A stretch of DNA of 64,000 bases, from positions 1,178,001 through 1,242,000 of the forward strand of contig OZ251578.1 of NCBI GenBank assembly GCA_965243835.1, written 5' to 3'. Positions 42,150-51,076 of the stretch are shown piece by piece. The stretch comes from G965202665 sp965243835. GTDB lineage: Bacteria; Actinomycetota; Acidimicrobiia; Spongiisociales; Spongiisociaceae. How positions within the stretch are numbered: position 1 is the stretch's first letter; every line of letters starts with the position of its first letter. Below the pieces are notes generated by a model. That model searched no databases. It saw only the letters and a program-made list of their open reading frames with translations, and was not told the DNA's origin. Made by a program: the position numbers and the translations under genes.

Positions 42150-43571
42150 TTAACCGGTCGTCCCCACCGACTGCCCGGAGAGAGGGGCGGGCGGGTCGGA
42201 CGCGGGGGAGAAGGCGGCCATGGATCCGGGAGCGAGCAATACCGGAAACTCGTCATCCAACCGTTGCAGGAACACCCGGTCCTCTCCCCGGTCGGAGGCG
42301 GTGAACACGAAGGAGGAACTGTCCGGGGACCACATTTCCAGGCTGAGCCGGTACTGCCCCCAGAACAGCAGGTAGTTGCGCAGAAAATTCTCGGTGGGGA
42401 CGATGCTCTGGTAGGAGATGATCTCCCCCGCCTGGTACACCTGCCGGGACAGCAAACTCCCGTCCAAGCCCAACAGCAATATTTTACGGCTGTCCGGGCT
42501 CCACTGCCAGGCGAACACCCCCGGGGCCCGCACCCGCTCCGCAGGCCCGGACGCCCCCGGCCCGTCCCCCATGTTCAGCAGGAACATTTCGGAGGATCCG
42601 TCCAGGGTGCGCACCGAGTAGGCCAGCCGCCGTCCGTCCGGGGAAAAGTCAAAGTCGAAGAAGCCATCCCCTTCGGCCAGCGTCTCCTCCGCCCCCGACT
42701 CCAGGTTGCGCAAGGTCAATTGACGGGGCCGGTCGGCGTCGGACGGATCTGGGGCCCGGACGTACGCCACCGAGCGGCCGTCCTCCATCCACACCGCCGA
42801 CAGGAACCCGCCGGGGGTGGCGGCCACGGGGGTGGAGTCGTTGGCGGACGCGTCCAGCAGTTCCAGCCGGGTCTCGTCCAGGTGGGTGATCATCCGGTCA
42901 TCATCCCGCGGAGACCACTGCAGATAAAAGGAGGTTGCCGAGTTTTTGAATACCGCTTCCCCCCGTTCCAGGTCCAACACCGCCAAGCCGGTGCCTCCCG
43001 GGGCGGCCCCCAGCAACGCCAAGGCCCGCCCGTCCGGTCGCCACTGGATGTAGAAGGGGGTGAACGGGGTGGGGTATTCCTTTTGCTCATCGTCCGCCAG
43101 CGACCGCACCGCCACCGACGGGGCGGCCCCCGCGCTCTGCGACCACGCCACCCGCCCGCCGTCCGGCGACCAAGTGGGCTGGGCGGCGAACCCGCCCCGC
43201 TCCCGGTAGAGGATGAGCGGGTCCGGATCCGGTCCCAGCACGTACACCGAATCCGACAAGGGGCCGTTGACCACGATGCGGCCGGGAATGGCCTCCAGCG
43301 GGACTTCGGACAGGATCAACGGAGGAGCGGCGGGGGCGGCCGGTGCGGGGGCCTCCGTTGCCGGAGGTTGGCGGGCGGGGAGAGTTTCCCCGGGGGCGGC
43401 GGCGGGCGGGACGGTGGTCTCCGTAGTCTCGGAAACAACCGGGGAAACAACGGGGGCGACCGGGGCGGGAGTGGTCGGAATCTCGCCTTCAAAAACCACC
43501 TCGGACCCGCCCGCGCAGGCGGCCGCCTTTGCCCAAGCCAAAAGCGCCGCAAAGCGAATCATCCGCATCAT
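42150..43571 (-). CDS. Exported PD40/TolB-like beta-propeller protein
   Basis: 473 aa. Short N-terminal hydrophobic stretch with AAAC (Cys 19), a weak lipobox interrupted by Lys. A Pro/Thr/Ala-rich linker (residues 25-85) leads to WD40-like PD40 repeats such as PTWSPDGGRVAWSQS, FYIQWRPDGRALALL, FDFSPDGRRLAYSV and WSPDSRKILLLG. Binding or scaffold role at the outer membrane face is likely. It directly precedes thiN. Confidence 0.75.
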   Translation of the reverse strand: MMRMIRFAALLAWAKAAACAGGSEVVFEGEIPTTPAPVAPVVSPVVSETTETTVPPAAAPGETLPARQPPATEAPAPAAPAAPPLILSEVPLEAIPGRIVVNGPLSDSVYVLGPDPDPLILYRERGGFAAQPTWSPDGGRVAWSQSAGAAPSVAVRSLADDEQKEYPTPFTPFYIQWRPDGRALALLGAAPGGTGLAVLDLERGEAVFKNSATSFYLQWSPRDDDRMITHLDETRLELLDASANDSTPVAATPGGFLSAVWMEDGRSVAYVRAPDPSDADRPRQLTLRNLESGAEETLAEGDGFFDFDFSPDGRRLAYSVRTLDGSSEMFLLNMGDGPGASGPAERVRAPGVFAWQWSPDSRKILLLGLDGSLLSRQVYQAGEIISYQSIVPTENFLRNYLLFWGQYRLSLEMWSPDSSSFVFTASDRGEDRVFLQRLDDEFPVLLAPGSMAAFSPASDPPAPLSGQSVGTTG

Positions 43572-43625
43572 TTTCTTATGTTAACCGGCTCCCCGGATTC
43601 CAGGCAGGTTGCGGGGCGGCGCCTA

Positions 43626-43644
43626 CGACGGCGGGGAGCCGTCG
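43626..43644 (-). terminator. Hairpin between the ATP-grasp and lipoprotein genes
   Basis: CGACGGC (43626-43632), loop GGGGA, GCCGTCG (43638-43644): a perfect 7-bp stem, 19 nt past the stop of the ATP-grasp gene. A wider inverted repeat CGGCTCCCCG / CGGGGAGCCG (43586-43595, 43632-43641) competes with it. No T-run, so a terminator or RNA-stability element is only possible. Confidence 0.35.
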
Positions 43645-43662
43645 CCGAACCGGGCTGTGACG

Positions 43663-44934
43663 TCACTCTATTTTTACCCGCAACCGGCGGCCCGCGCGCC
43701 GGAGGGCCGCTTCCACCCGGTCCGGCGTTTCCGCCCGGGCGAACACGAAGCCCAGGTAAACGGACTCCTCCGGCAAAGGTCCGACTTCCCGCCCCGTGAT
43801 GCGGCTCACCTCCACGCCGGTGACGCCTTCCACTCGTCGGGCGGCGGCCGTCCCGTCTATTCCGGCGAACACCCCCCGCCGGGGGACGGGGATCATCGTC
43901 ACTCCCGAAGCGCCGGGGGCCAACCGGGTTCCCCGCACCCGCTCCCCTAGGGCGTTGCGGATGATCAGGTCCTCCAGCGGGGTGTCGGCCAGCCCGAACC
44001 GCAGGGCCCGTCCGCACAATCCGCCGATGGGACGGGCCGCCAACTCCAGCAAAACGGCTCGCTCCCCCAAGCGCAGTTCGGCGTGCACCGGGCCCCGCAC
44101 GATGCCCAAGGCGGCGGCGGCCCGGGCGGCCGCCCTTTGCGCTTCCTCTATTAATGGACGGGGATGGCGGGAGGGGGTCACGTAATGGGTTTCCGGGAAA
44201 AAGGGTCCATCCAGCGGGTCGGGTTTGTCGAACACGGCCAGCGTTTCCCATTCCCCGCCCGCAACCAACCCCTCTACGGCCACTTCCGGCCCCGGTGCGA
44301 ACTCCTCCACCAGTATCCCGCACCCGGGTTGTCCGTGACGGGCGGCGATGGCCCGCACCCGCTCCGCAATCGCCCCCGCCTCCTCGGGGCGGTCGACCCG
44401 GATCACCCCGGCGGAACCGGTCAAAGTCGCCGGTTTGATTACCGCCGGCGCCCCCACTTCCCGCACCGCATTGTGCGCGGCCTCCGCCAAATCCCCATCG
44501 GGGGGGAGCGTCCGGTAGGCGGGGGAGGGGACCACTCCCGCCAAGCGACGGCGCATCTCGGCTTTGTCGCGAGCGGCCCGCACCGCCCGCGCCGGATTGT
44601 GGGGCAGTCCGCGCAGTTCGGCGGCCGCGGCCGCAATCTCCACTCCCCGGTCGTCCAAGGCGGCTATCGCTTTCAACGCCGGGCGGGCGGCCGCGATGCG
44701 GACCGCGGCCTCGGCCGGATCATCGAAGTCGATCGGGATCAGGGAGGCGCCCATTTCTTCGGCCAGGGAATGGTGGGCTTCGGTGGCCACCGCCAACTCC
44801 GCTCCCAACCGCCGGGCCGACTCCACATAGTCGTCGATCCGATAGGCGGCCGAGGGGGCGATCAAAACCACCGCCCCCCGCCCGCCCGCCGCCTCCGGCT
44901 CCGGGCTGTTTGTCGCTTGATCAGCCGAATTCAC
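43663..44934 (-). CDS. ATP-grasp family ligase
   Basis: 423 aa from GTG 44934. ATP-grasp signs: PAVIKPATLTGSAGVIRVDR (ATP-binding Lys), ILVEEFAPGPEVAVEGLVAG, and HAELRLGERAVLLELAARPIGG (metal ligands Glu and Asn/Arg region). An N-terminal Rossmann-like domain precedes it. Members join a carboxylate to an amine or thiol using ATP, often in amino-acid or dipeptide ligation. No partner gene gives the substrate. Confidence 0.8.
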   Translation of the reverse strand: MNSADQATNSPEPEAAGGRGAVVLIAPSAAYRIDDYVESARRLGAELAVATEAHHSLAEEMGASLIPIDFDDPAEAAVRIAAARPALKAIAALDDRGVEIAAAAAELRGLPHNPARAVRAARDKAEMRRRLAGVVPSPAYRTLPPDGDLAEAAHNAVREVGAPAVIKPATLTGSAGVIRVDRPEEAGAIAERVRAIAARHGQPGCGILVEEFAPGPEVAVEGLVAGGEWETLAVFDKPDPLDGPFFPETHYVTPSRHPRPLIEEAQRAAARAAAALGIVRGPVHAELRLGERAVLLELAARPIGGLCGRALRFGLADTPLEDLIIRNALGERVRGTRLAPGASGVTMIPVPRRGVFAGIDGTAAARRVEGVTGVEVSRITGREVGPLPEESVYLGFVFARAETPDRVEAALRRAGRRLRVKIE

Positions 44935-44977
44935 CGTTCCCAGTGTATGCGAAGGCTCAGGGGTTGTGAGATTAAAA

Positions 44978-44989
44978 AAAGCGCGCTTT
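44978..44989. promoter_or_regulatory. 12-bp perfect palindrome upstream of the divergent ATP-grasp and nfuA genes
   Basis: AAAGCGCGCTTT preceded by an A-run, in the 148-bp divergent region. It could be a protein-binding site or part of an RNA hairpin. No regulator can be matched. Confidence 0.3.
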
Positions 44990-45082
44990 GAGCACGGTAT
45001 GCGGCAATGACGCAGGAAGCGCGATGATCTCCCCGCTTCGTCGGATGCGGCGAACGCGGCGGGAAGCGGCTAGTATGGGGCT

Positions 45083-45745
45083 ATGACTATTTCCATGAGT
45101 TCACCGCCGGAGCAGCGGGTAGCGGACCCTTTGATGTCGGTCACCGACGAAGCCCGGGAGCGGATTATCGAAATCCGGGACCAGGAGCCCGGGGATGAGG
45201 AGTTCGGGCTCCTGATCGAGATCACCGGGGTGCGGGGAATGCAGTTTGACTATTCCCTGTCTTTCGTACCCGTGAGCGAAGCGGGGGAGACCGACCGGGT
45301 GGAGCGGCACGGCGACTTGGCGATTATCATCCCCGCCGCCCGCGCCGACGACATGCGGGGGGCGGCCCTGGCTATGTCCGCCAACCCGATGACGCCGGGT
45401 TTGGCCATCGACAATCCCAACAACCCTTCGCCGGTTATGTCCGCCGCCCCTCCCGGCGACCTGAGCGGTCCCATCGCGGAGCGGGTGGCGCAGGTTCTGG
45501 CTGAGCAGGTCAACCCGGCCATCGCCTCCCACGGCGGCCAGGCCCGGCTGATCAGCGAGGAGAACGGGGTGGTCTACCTGCAGTTGGGCGGGGGGTGCCA
45601 GGGGTGCGGGATGGCCGCGGTCACCCTGCGCCAGGGTATAGAACGCATTCTGCGGGAAGCGGTTCCCGACATCGTGGAAGTGGTGGATGCGACCGACCAC
45701 CAGAGCGGGGAAAACCCCTACTACGCCGCCTCCGCCAAAGGCTGA
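45083..45745 (+). CDS. nfuA: Fe-S cluster carrier NfuA
   Basis: 220 aa. N-terminal A-type (HesB-like) domain lacking its usual cysteines (DEARERIIEIRDQEPGDEEF, GVRGMQFDYSLSF), then a C-terminal NifU-like domain with VNPAIASHGGQARLI and the cluster-binding CQGC in QLGGGCQGCGMAAVTL. This split is characteristic of NfuA, which delivers [4Fe-4S] clusters to client enzymes. Such clients exist here (the YgfK-like ferredoxin). An ATG at 45095 is an alternative start. Confidence 0.9.
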   Translation: MTISMSSPPEQRVADPLMSVTDEARERIIEIRDQEPGDEEFGLLIEITGVRGMQFDYSLSFVPVSEAGETDRVERHGDLAIIIPAARADDMRGAALAMSANPMTPGLAIDNPNNPSPVMSAAPPGDLSGPIAERVAQVLAEQVNPAIASHGGQARLISEENGVVYLQLGGGCQGCGMAAVTLRQGIERILREAVPDIVEVVDATDHQSGENPYYAASAKG

Positions 45746-45816
45746 CGGGCGGCACGCCCGCCATCCGCAACTTTTTGGGAACGGCGGCCGACTCCCGGTT
45801 CCCCCGACCCCGCTAG

Positions 45817-45840
45817 CCCCCGGCTTGTTCGCTCCGGGGG
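45817..45840 (+). terminator. Hairpin downstream of nfuA
   Basis: CCCCCGG (45817-45823) and CCGGGGG (45834-45840) form a perfect 7-bp GC stem around a 10-nt loop, 72 nt after the nfuA stop and before the pst promoter region. No T-tract follows, as is common in high-GC genomes. Confidence 0.4.
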
Positions 45841-45895
45841 AAGGGAGACGGGGTCCTGGTTCACGCTATTCGGATCGCTCAAATGGCCCAAAAAA

Positions 45896-45935
45896 GTTTT
45901 TACCCGCCGTTTACCCGGATGGTTCTCTCCGTTAA
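45896..45935 (+). promoter_or_regulatory. Candidate Pho box upstream of pstS
   Basis: TTTACCCG occurs at 45899-45906 and 45910-45917, exactly 11 bp apart, and weaker repeats follow in step (GGTTCTCTCCG, then TTAACAATCCC). Direct 11-bp repeats are the form of PHO boxes bound by PhoP/PhoB/RegX3 regulators in actinobacteria. It lies about 60 nt before pstS, and a PhoB/RegX3-type regulator is encoded at the end of the same locus. Binding is inference. Confidence 0.5.
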
Positions 45936-45983
45936 CAATCCCCGCATAACGTAGGGGCGCAACATCCGCAAAGGAGAGGTGCG

Positions 45984-47087
45984 ATGACACTCGCAAAACT
46001 GATACGAATTCCGGCCCTGCTGATAGCGATGGGCCTGATCGCCGCCGCCTGCGGCGGGGACGGCGGGGCGGAGGTGACCACCATGGCCACCGCCGCCCCC
46101 CCCACGACGGCGGCCATGGAAGAAGCAGAAGCGGTTTCGACCACCGCCGCGCCCGTTGCCGATACCGCGGCTGTTGCGGGGGGGTCTGGGGGGGTTTTTG
46201 GGTTGGATGCGGTGGATCCGTTGGCGGTGTCGGGTGATATTGCGGTGGCGGGTTCGTCGACGGTGTTTCCGTTGGCGGAGGCGATGGCGTCCCGGTTTGA
46301 GGATGAGGGGTATGGCGGTTTGTTTACTATTGATTCGATTGGTTCGGGGGGCGGATTTGAGCGTTTTTGCGTGACGGGGGAGTCGGATATTTCCAATGCG
46401 TCGCGGCCTATCAAGGATTCGGAGGTGGAGTCGTGCCGGTCGATTGGCCGGGAGCCGATTGAGATTCGGGTGGGTACGGATGCGTTGGCGGTGGCGGTTT
46501 CGCCCGGTAACACTTTCGCCGTTGATCTGACGGTCGAGGAGTTGGGGGTTTTGTTCTCGACGGCTGAGACGTGGCGGGATGTCCGTTCCGATTTTCCGGA
46601 GAATCCCATTCAGCGGTTTATTCCGGGGACGGATTCGGGGACGTTTGATTATTTTGTGGAGGAGATTTTCGACGAGGAGGAGGGTCCGATTTTGGCGGCG
46701 TCCAACACGCAGTTGTCGGAGGACGATAATGTGTTGGTGCAGGGCATCGCCGGGGACGGGTGCAATCCGGAGGACGCTTCCTCGACATGCGCGGTTGGCT
46801 TCTTCGGGTATGCGTATTATCAGGAAAATCAGGATCTGCTGTCGGTGCTGGACGTGGAGGGGGTTGCCCCCACGTCGGATACGGTGAACGCCAACCAGTA
46901 TCCGTTGGCCCGTCCGTTGTATATGTACTCCACGGCTTCGATTATTCAGGACAAGCCCCAGGTGGGGCATTTCCTGAGCTTCGTGTTGCAGTACGTGAAT
47001 GAGGAAATCGGCGAGGTGGGATATTTCCCCGCCCCGGACAGCGTCCTCGGCGCCGCCGCCGCCCAACTAGCGGCGGCCATGAGCTAG
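45984..47087 (+). CDS. pstS: Phosphate ABC transporter substrate-binding lipoprotein PstS
   Basis: 367 aa. Lipoprotein signal with IAAAC (Cys 23), a Thr/Ala-rich linker (to residue 60), then the binding domain: AVAGSSTVFPLAEAMASRFE, SIGSGGGFERFC, ISNASRPIKDSE and FIPGTDSGTFDYF, the phosphate-contact motifs. Binds phosphate outside the cell for PstCAB. Codons in the middle (about 46170-46740) are G/T-ending, while both ends are C/G-ending, suggesting a mosaic. AAAGGAGAGG ribosome-binding site. Confidence 0.92.
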   Translation: MTLAKLIRIPALLIAMGLIAAACGGDGGAEVTTMATAAPPTTAAMEEAEAVSTTAAPVADTAAVAGGSGGVFGLDAVDPLAVSGDIAVAGSSTVFPLAEAMASRFEDEGYGGLFTIDSIGSGGGFERFCVTGESDISNASRPIKDSEVESCRSIGREPIEIRVGTDALAVAVSPGNTFAVDLTVEELGVLFSTAETWRDVRSDFPENPIQRFIPGTDSGTFDYFVEEIFDEEEGPILAASNTQLSEDDNVLVQGIAGDGCNPEDASSTCAVGFFGYAYYQENQDLLSVLDVEGVAPTSDTVNANQYPLARPLYMYSTASIIQDKPQVGHFLSFVLQYVNEEIGEVGYFPAPDSVLGAAAAQLAAAMS

Positions 47088-47179
47088 GAAAACCGGCCGG
47101 TCCGCTCGCCGGGTCCCCCGGACCGCGGGCGGAACGGGGCTTCTTTAGCATCTATCATTCCGAGCTGGGAGGAAACGCC

Positions 47180-48151
47180 ATCACCGCTAAAACCACCGAC
47201 GCCGCCGCTCCGGCCGTTCGCCGCCTTCGCAAACGGGCTCGTCCCGGGGAGGCGATCATCGGCGGGCTCTTGTTCATCGCCGCCGCCATCTCCATTCTCA
47301 CCACGGTCGGCATCGTGTTCGAACTGGGGCGGGAGGCCCTCTTGTTTTTCAGGTCCGAGGAGGCGTCGGTGGCCGAGTTCTTCAGTTCCACCAACTGGCA
47401 ACCGGCCATCCTCGATTTCGGCATCTGGCCGTTGGTGCTGGCCACCCTCACCACCTCCGGCATCGCCATGCTGGTGGCCCTTCCCATCGGCTTGGCCGCC
47501 GCCATCTACCTGAGCGAATACGCTTCGGCGCGGGTGCGCTCCATCGTCAAACCGATCCTGGAGGTGTTGGCGGGCATCCCCACCGTGGTCTACGGCTATT
47601 TCGCCCTCACCTTTATGACCCCGCTGTTGCGGTCCCTGCTGGGTTCGGAGGTGGTGGAAATTTTCAACACCGCCTCGGCCGGGATCGTGGTGGGGATTCT
47701 GATCATCCCCCTGGTCAGCTCCATGTCCGAAGACGCCTTGCACGCGGTGCCCGCCTCCCTGCGGGCCGGGGCCTATGCGGTGGGGGCCACCAAACTGGAA
47801 ACCTCGTTGCGGGTGGTGTTGCCCGCCGCCTTGTCGGGCATCACCGCCGCCTGCGTGGTGTCCATTTCCCGGGCCATCGGGGAGACGATGGTGGTGGCCA
47901 TCGCCGCCGGGGCCGGCCCCAAGAATTTCACATTCGGGGAGGACAGCTTCTTCGGCTACATTCTCAATCCGTTCGTAGCCGGGGAGACGATGACCGGGCA
48001 CATCGTGCGCATCAGCGGCGGCGACCTCAGCTACGACTCCATCGACTACAACTCCATTTTCGCCATCGGCCTGGCCTTGTTCGTAATCACCCTGTTGCTG
48101 AACGTGCTCAGCCGCCGCTTCGTGGCCCGGTTCCGGGAAGTGTACGAATGA
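47180..48151 (+). CDS. pstC: Phosphate ABC transporter permease PstC
   Basis: 323 aa if started at ATC 47180, which lies 7 nt after GGGAGG and gives ITAKTTDAAAPAVRRLRKRA, a normal cytoplasmic leader before the first helix. No ATG or GTG exists in frame until well inside the gene; the TTG at 47270 would cut into helix 1. ATC is a very rare start, so a base change from ATG is possible. Six membrane helices; ABC permease motif GAYAVGATKLETSLRVVLPA with the EAA loop form, VSISRAIGETMVVAIAAG. Ninety-two nt separate it from pstS. Confidence 0.88.
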   Translation: MTAKTTDAAAPAVRRLRKRARPGEAIIGGLLFIAAAISILTTVGIVFELGREALLFFRSEEASVAEFFSSTNWQPAILDFGIWPLVLATLTTSGIAMLVALPIGLAAAIYLSEYASARVRSIVKPILEVLAGIPTVVYGYFALTFMTPLLRSLLGSEVVEIFNTASAGIVVGILIIPLVSSMSEDALHAVPASLRAGAYAVGATKLETSLRVVLPAALSGITAACVVSISRAIGETMVVAIAAGAGPKNFTFGEDSFFGYILNPFVAGETMTGHIVRISGGDLSYDSIDYNSIFAIGLALFVITLLLNVLSRRFVARFREVYE

Positions 48152-49524
48152 GCGATTGGGACGGCATCCGGGGGGGGAGGGAGGCCCGGCGCCCCTCCCT
48201 GACCGAAGTCCCCGCCCAGTTGCGCCGCCGCCGGGGAATGGGACGGGCGGTGCGCATCGGATTGTTGGCGGCATTGATGACGGCGGTGGCGGCCTTGGTC
48301 ACCTTGCTCTTGACCGTGCTCAACGCCTCCTTCGGCCTGATCGCGGTGGAAAACGAGAACCCGCCCCGGGAACTGGTCTCTTCCCTGGGTTACCCGGCGG
48401 ACATGGAGATGTCCGACTTGGGCAAACGGGAACTGGTCGCCCTGCTCGCCGCCGAAATCTCCCCCAACCTGGGGCGTCGCCTGGAACGGGAGCAGAAGTT
48501 CTTCGCGGACAGCCTCGTCTTCGAATATCCGGCCCTGCTCAACGAGCTGTGCATGTCGGAGGAGCCCCCGCCCGCTTGCTCCCGGCCCGCCCGCACCCGG
48601 GAGGAGGTGATGGAACTGGTGACGGAGCGGGTGGTGCAGCCGACGGTGGTCGGGACCTGGTCGTTGTACGATTCGGTGTTCAACCGGGGCGAAGTGGAAG
48701 CGGAGGCGGCGGCCAGGTTCCCGGAGGCCGGATTGGAGTTCCGCTCCTGGCTGTCCTGGGATTTCATCATCAGCCCCCAAGACCCGGAACCGGCCATCGC
48801 CGGCATCCGCACCGCCCTGCTGGGGTCGCTGTGGGTGGTGGTAATCACCTTGCTGTTCTCCTTCCCGGTGGGGGTGGGGGCCGCCATCTACCTGGAGGAG
48901 TACGCCCGGAAAAACCGGTTCAACGCCATGATTCAGACCAACATCAACAACCTGGCCGGGGTGCCCTCCATCATCTACGGGATGCTGGGACTGGCCATTT
49001 TCGTACGCACCCTGGAGGTCATTACCAGCGGTTCCTTCCTGGGCGGGGGCAGCGAAACCACCTCCAACGGGCGCACCATCCTGGCGGCCGGACTTACCCT
49101 GGGGTTGCTGATTCTGCCCATCATCATCATCAACTCGCAGGAGGCGATCCGGGCGGTCCCCAGGTCTTTGCGGCAAGCCGGGCTGGCCTTGGGCTCCACC
49201 CGCTGGCAGACCATCCGCGCCCATGTGCTGCCGGGGGCTTTGCCCGGAATCTTCACCGGCACCATCCTGGCCCTGGCCCGGGCCTTGGGGGAAACCGCCC
49301 CGCTGGTGGTGGTGGGGGCTTCCACTTTCATCACCACCGACCCTTCCGGTCCGTTTTCCAAGTTCACCGTGCTGCCCATACAAATCTTTCAATGGACCAG
49401 CCGTCCGCAGGACGAGTTCCGTAATATTGCCGCAGCCGCCATTGTGGCGTTGCTGGTATTGCTGTTAACCTTGAACGCGGCCGCGGTGATACTCCGCAAC
49501 CGATATTCCGGAAGGACCCGATAA
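48148..49524 (+). CDS. pstA: Phosphate ABC transporter permease PstA with a large extracytoplasmic insertion
   Basis: 458 aa against about 280-300 for typical PstA. Helix 1 (IGLLAALMTAVAALVTLLLT) is followed by a soluble acidic insertion of about 170 residues (LIAVENENPPRELVSSLGY... to about residue 225) before helix 2. The rest is standard: LAGVPSIIYGMLGLAIF, EAIRAVPRSLRQAGLALGST, ALARALGETAPLVVVGA. Overlaps pstC by ATGA. The insertion might contact PstS or the cell wall (inference). Confidence 0.88.
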   Translation: MSDWDGIRGGREARRPSLTEVPAQLRRRRGMGRAVRIGLLAALMTAVAALVTLLLTVLNASFGLIAVENENPPRELVSSLGYPADMEMSDLGKRELVALLAAEISPNLGRRLEREQKFFADSLVFEYPALLNELCMSEEPPPACSRPARTREEVMELVTERVVQPTVVGTWSLYDSVFNRGEVEAEAAARFPEAGLEFRSWLSWDFIISPQDPEPAIAGIRTALLGSLWVVVITLLFSFPVGVGAAIYLEEYARKNRFNAMIQTNINNLAGVPSIIYGMLGLAIFVRTLEVITSGSFLGGGSETTSNGRTILAAGLTLGLLILPIIIINSQEAIRAVPRSLRQAGLALGSTRWQTIRAHVLPGALPGIFTGTILALARALGETAPLVVVGASTFITTDPSGPFSKFTVLPIQIFQWTSRPQDEFRNIAAAAIVALLVLLLTLNAAAVILRNRYSGRTR

Positions 49525-49525
49525 T

Positions 49526-50383
49526 ATGGAACCCGCGACGTTGGCGCCGGAAGCCGAGGTGAAAGTGACCGTTGCCGCAACCGAAGCCGTTCCGCCGGAA
49601 GCCCCGCCCGTCGGGGCCCGGGTGTTCGCCATGGAAACCAGCGACTTGGCCGTTTACTACGACTCTTTCCGGGCGGTGCGGGACGTGTCCCTGTCTTTCA
49701 TCGACCGCAACATCACCGCTCTCATCGGGCCCTCGGGATGCGGCAAGAGCACCGTGCTCCGTTCCCTGAACCGGATGAACGACCTGATACCCGGCACCCG
49801 GGTGGAAGGGGCGGTGCTGTTCCATGGGGAAAACATTTACGGGGAGGGGGTGGACCCGGTGGAGGTGCGCCGCCGGGTGGGGATGGTGTTCCAAAAACCC
49901 AATCCTTTTCCGAAAAGTATTTACCAGAACGTGGCCTGGGGGGCCAAGATCAACGGGATGGGGGACAACCTGGAGGAGTTGGTGGAGCATTCGCTCCGTC
50001 AGGCCGCCCTGTGGGACGAGGTGAAAGACAAACTGAACCAGAGCGGCTACTCCCTGTCCGGCGGGCAACAGCAGCGCCTGTGCATCGCCCGGGCCATCGC
50101 CGTCAAACCGGAGATCATCCTGATGGACGAACCCACCTCCGCCCTGGACCCGGTGGCCACCCTGCGCATCGAAGAGTTGATACAGGAGTTGAAAGTCAAC
50201 TACACGATCATCATCGTCACCCACAACATGCAACAGGCGGCCCGGGTTTCCGATCGCACCGTGTTTTTCAACATGGACGGGGAACGGACCGGATATGTGG
50301 TGGAATCGGGGGTCACCGGCGCCCTGTTCACCAACCCTTCCAAGAAAGAAACCGAGGATTACATAACGGGGCGGTTCGGATGA
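49526..50383 (+). CDS. pstB: Phosphate ABC transporter ATPase PstB
   Basis: 285 aa with a 35-residue unconserved leader. Walker A GPSGCGKSTVLRSLNRMND, Q-loop FQKPNPFPKSIYQNVAWG, signature LSGGQQQRLCIARAIA, Walker B ILMDEPTSALDPVA and switch His in VTHNMQQAARVS. The RSLNRMND and PFPKSIYDN-type sequences are PstB specific. Powers phosphate import. One nt after pstA, overlaps phoU by 4 nt. Confidence 0.95.
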   Translation: MEPATLAPEAEVKVTVAATEAVPPEAPPVGARVFAMETSDLAVYYDSFRAVRDVSLSFIDRNITALIGPSGCGKSTVLRSLNRMNDLIPGTRVEGAVLFHGENIYGEGVDPVEVRRRVGMVFQKPNPFPKSIYQNVAWGAKINGMGDNLEELVEHSLRQAALWDEVKDKLNQSGYSLSGGQQQRLCIARAIAVKPEIILMDEPTSALDPVATLRIEELIQELKVNYTIIIVTHNMQQAARVSDRTVFFNMDGERTGYVVESGVTGALFTNPSKKETEDYITGRFG

Positions 50384-51066
50384 CGGAAACCCGCAGTCAT
50401 TTTCACGCCGCCATGAACGAGTTGGAGGTTTTGCTGTTGGACATGGGGGAGGCCGCCTCCCGGCAAATCGCCGACTCCATGACCGCCCTCACCACCGACG
50501 ACGCCCATCTGGCGGGTCAGGTGCTGGAAGGTGACAAAACCATCGACCAACTGTATCTGGACGTGGAACGGCGCTGGCACGAGGTGATGGCCCTGCAGAC
50601 CCCGGTGGCCTCCGACCTGCGCCTGATGTCGTTGATTCTGAACAGCAGCCACAGTCTGGAAAGGGTGGGCGACCAGGCGGCCAACATCGCCCGCATCGTG
50701 GAAACCACCGCCCGCCTGCCCCACAACGGGACCATCATCCTCCATCTGCAGGAGATGAGCGGCATCGTGGTGCCCATGCTGGGGGCGGCCATGGAGTCGC
50801 TGGTGAAAAGGGACTTGAACCTGGCCCTGCGCTTGCCGGAGATGGACGATCCGGTGGACCGCATCAACCGCAATATGTGGCGGGAAGTGGCCGCCTGCCG
50901 TCCCGACCCGGAACTGCTGGAATGGGCCATCCACATGATTTTGGTGTCGCGGGCTTTGGAGCGGGTGGGGGATCGGGCGGTGGACATCGGCGAGCAGGTG
51001 GCCTTTTTGCTGACCGGCGAATTCCGGGAGTTTCCGGAGGCATGGGCCCTGCCCGCTCGTTCCTAG
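50380..51066 (+). CDS. phoU: PhoU phosphate-signalling regulator
   Basis: 228 aa from ATG 50380 in ATGA overlap with pstB. Two PhoU helical repeats with metal motifs SSHSLERVGDQAANIARIVE and VSRALERVGDRAVDIGEQV. Links the transporter to the sensor kinase and damps phosphate uptake. All-helical, cytoplasmic. The upstream reading of this frame lies inside pstB and is not coding. Confidence 0.92.
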   Translation: MTETRSHFHAAMNELEVLLLDMGEAASRQIADSMTALTTDDAHLAGQVLEGDKTIDQLYLDVERRWHEVMALQTPVASDLRLMSLILNSSHSLERVGDQAANIARIVETTARLPHNGTIILHLQEMSGIVVPMLGAAMESLVKRDLNLALRLPEMDDPVDRINRNMWREVAACRPDPELLEWAIHMILVSRALERVGDRAVDIGEQVAFLLTGEFREFPEAWALPARS

Positions 51067-51076
51067 GGGAGGCGTT

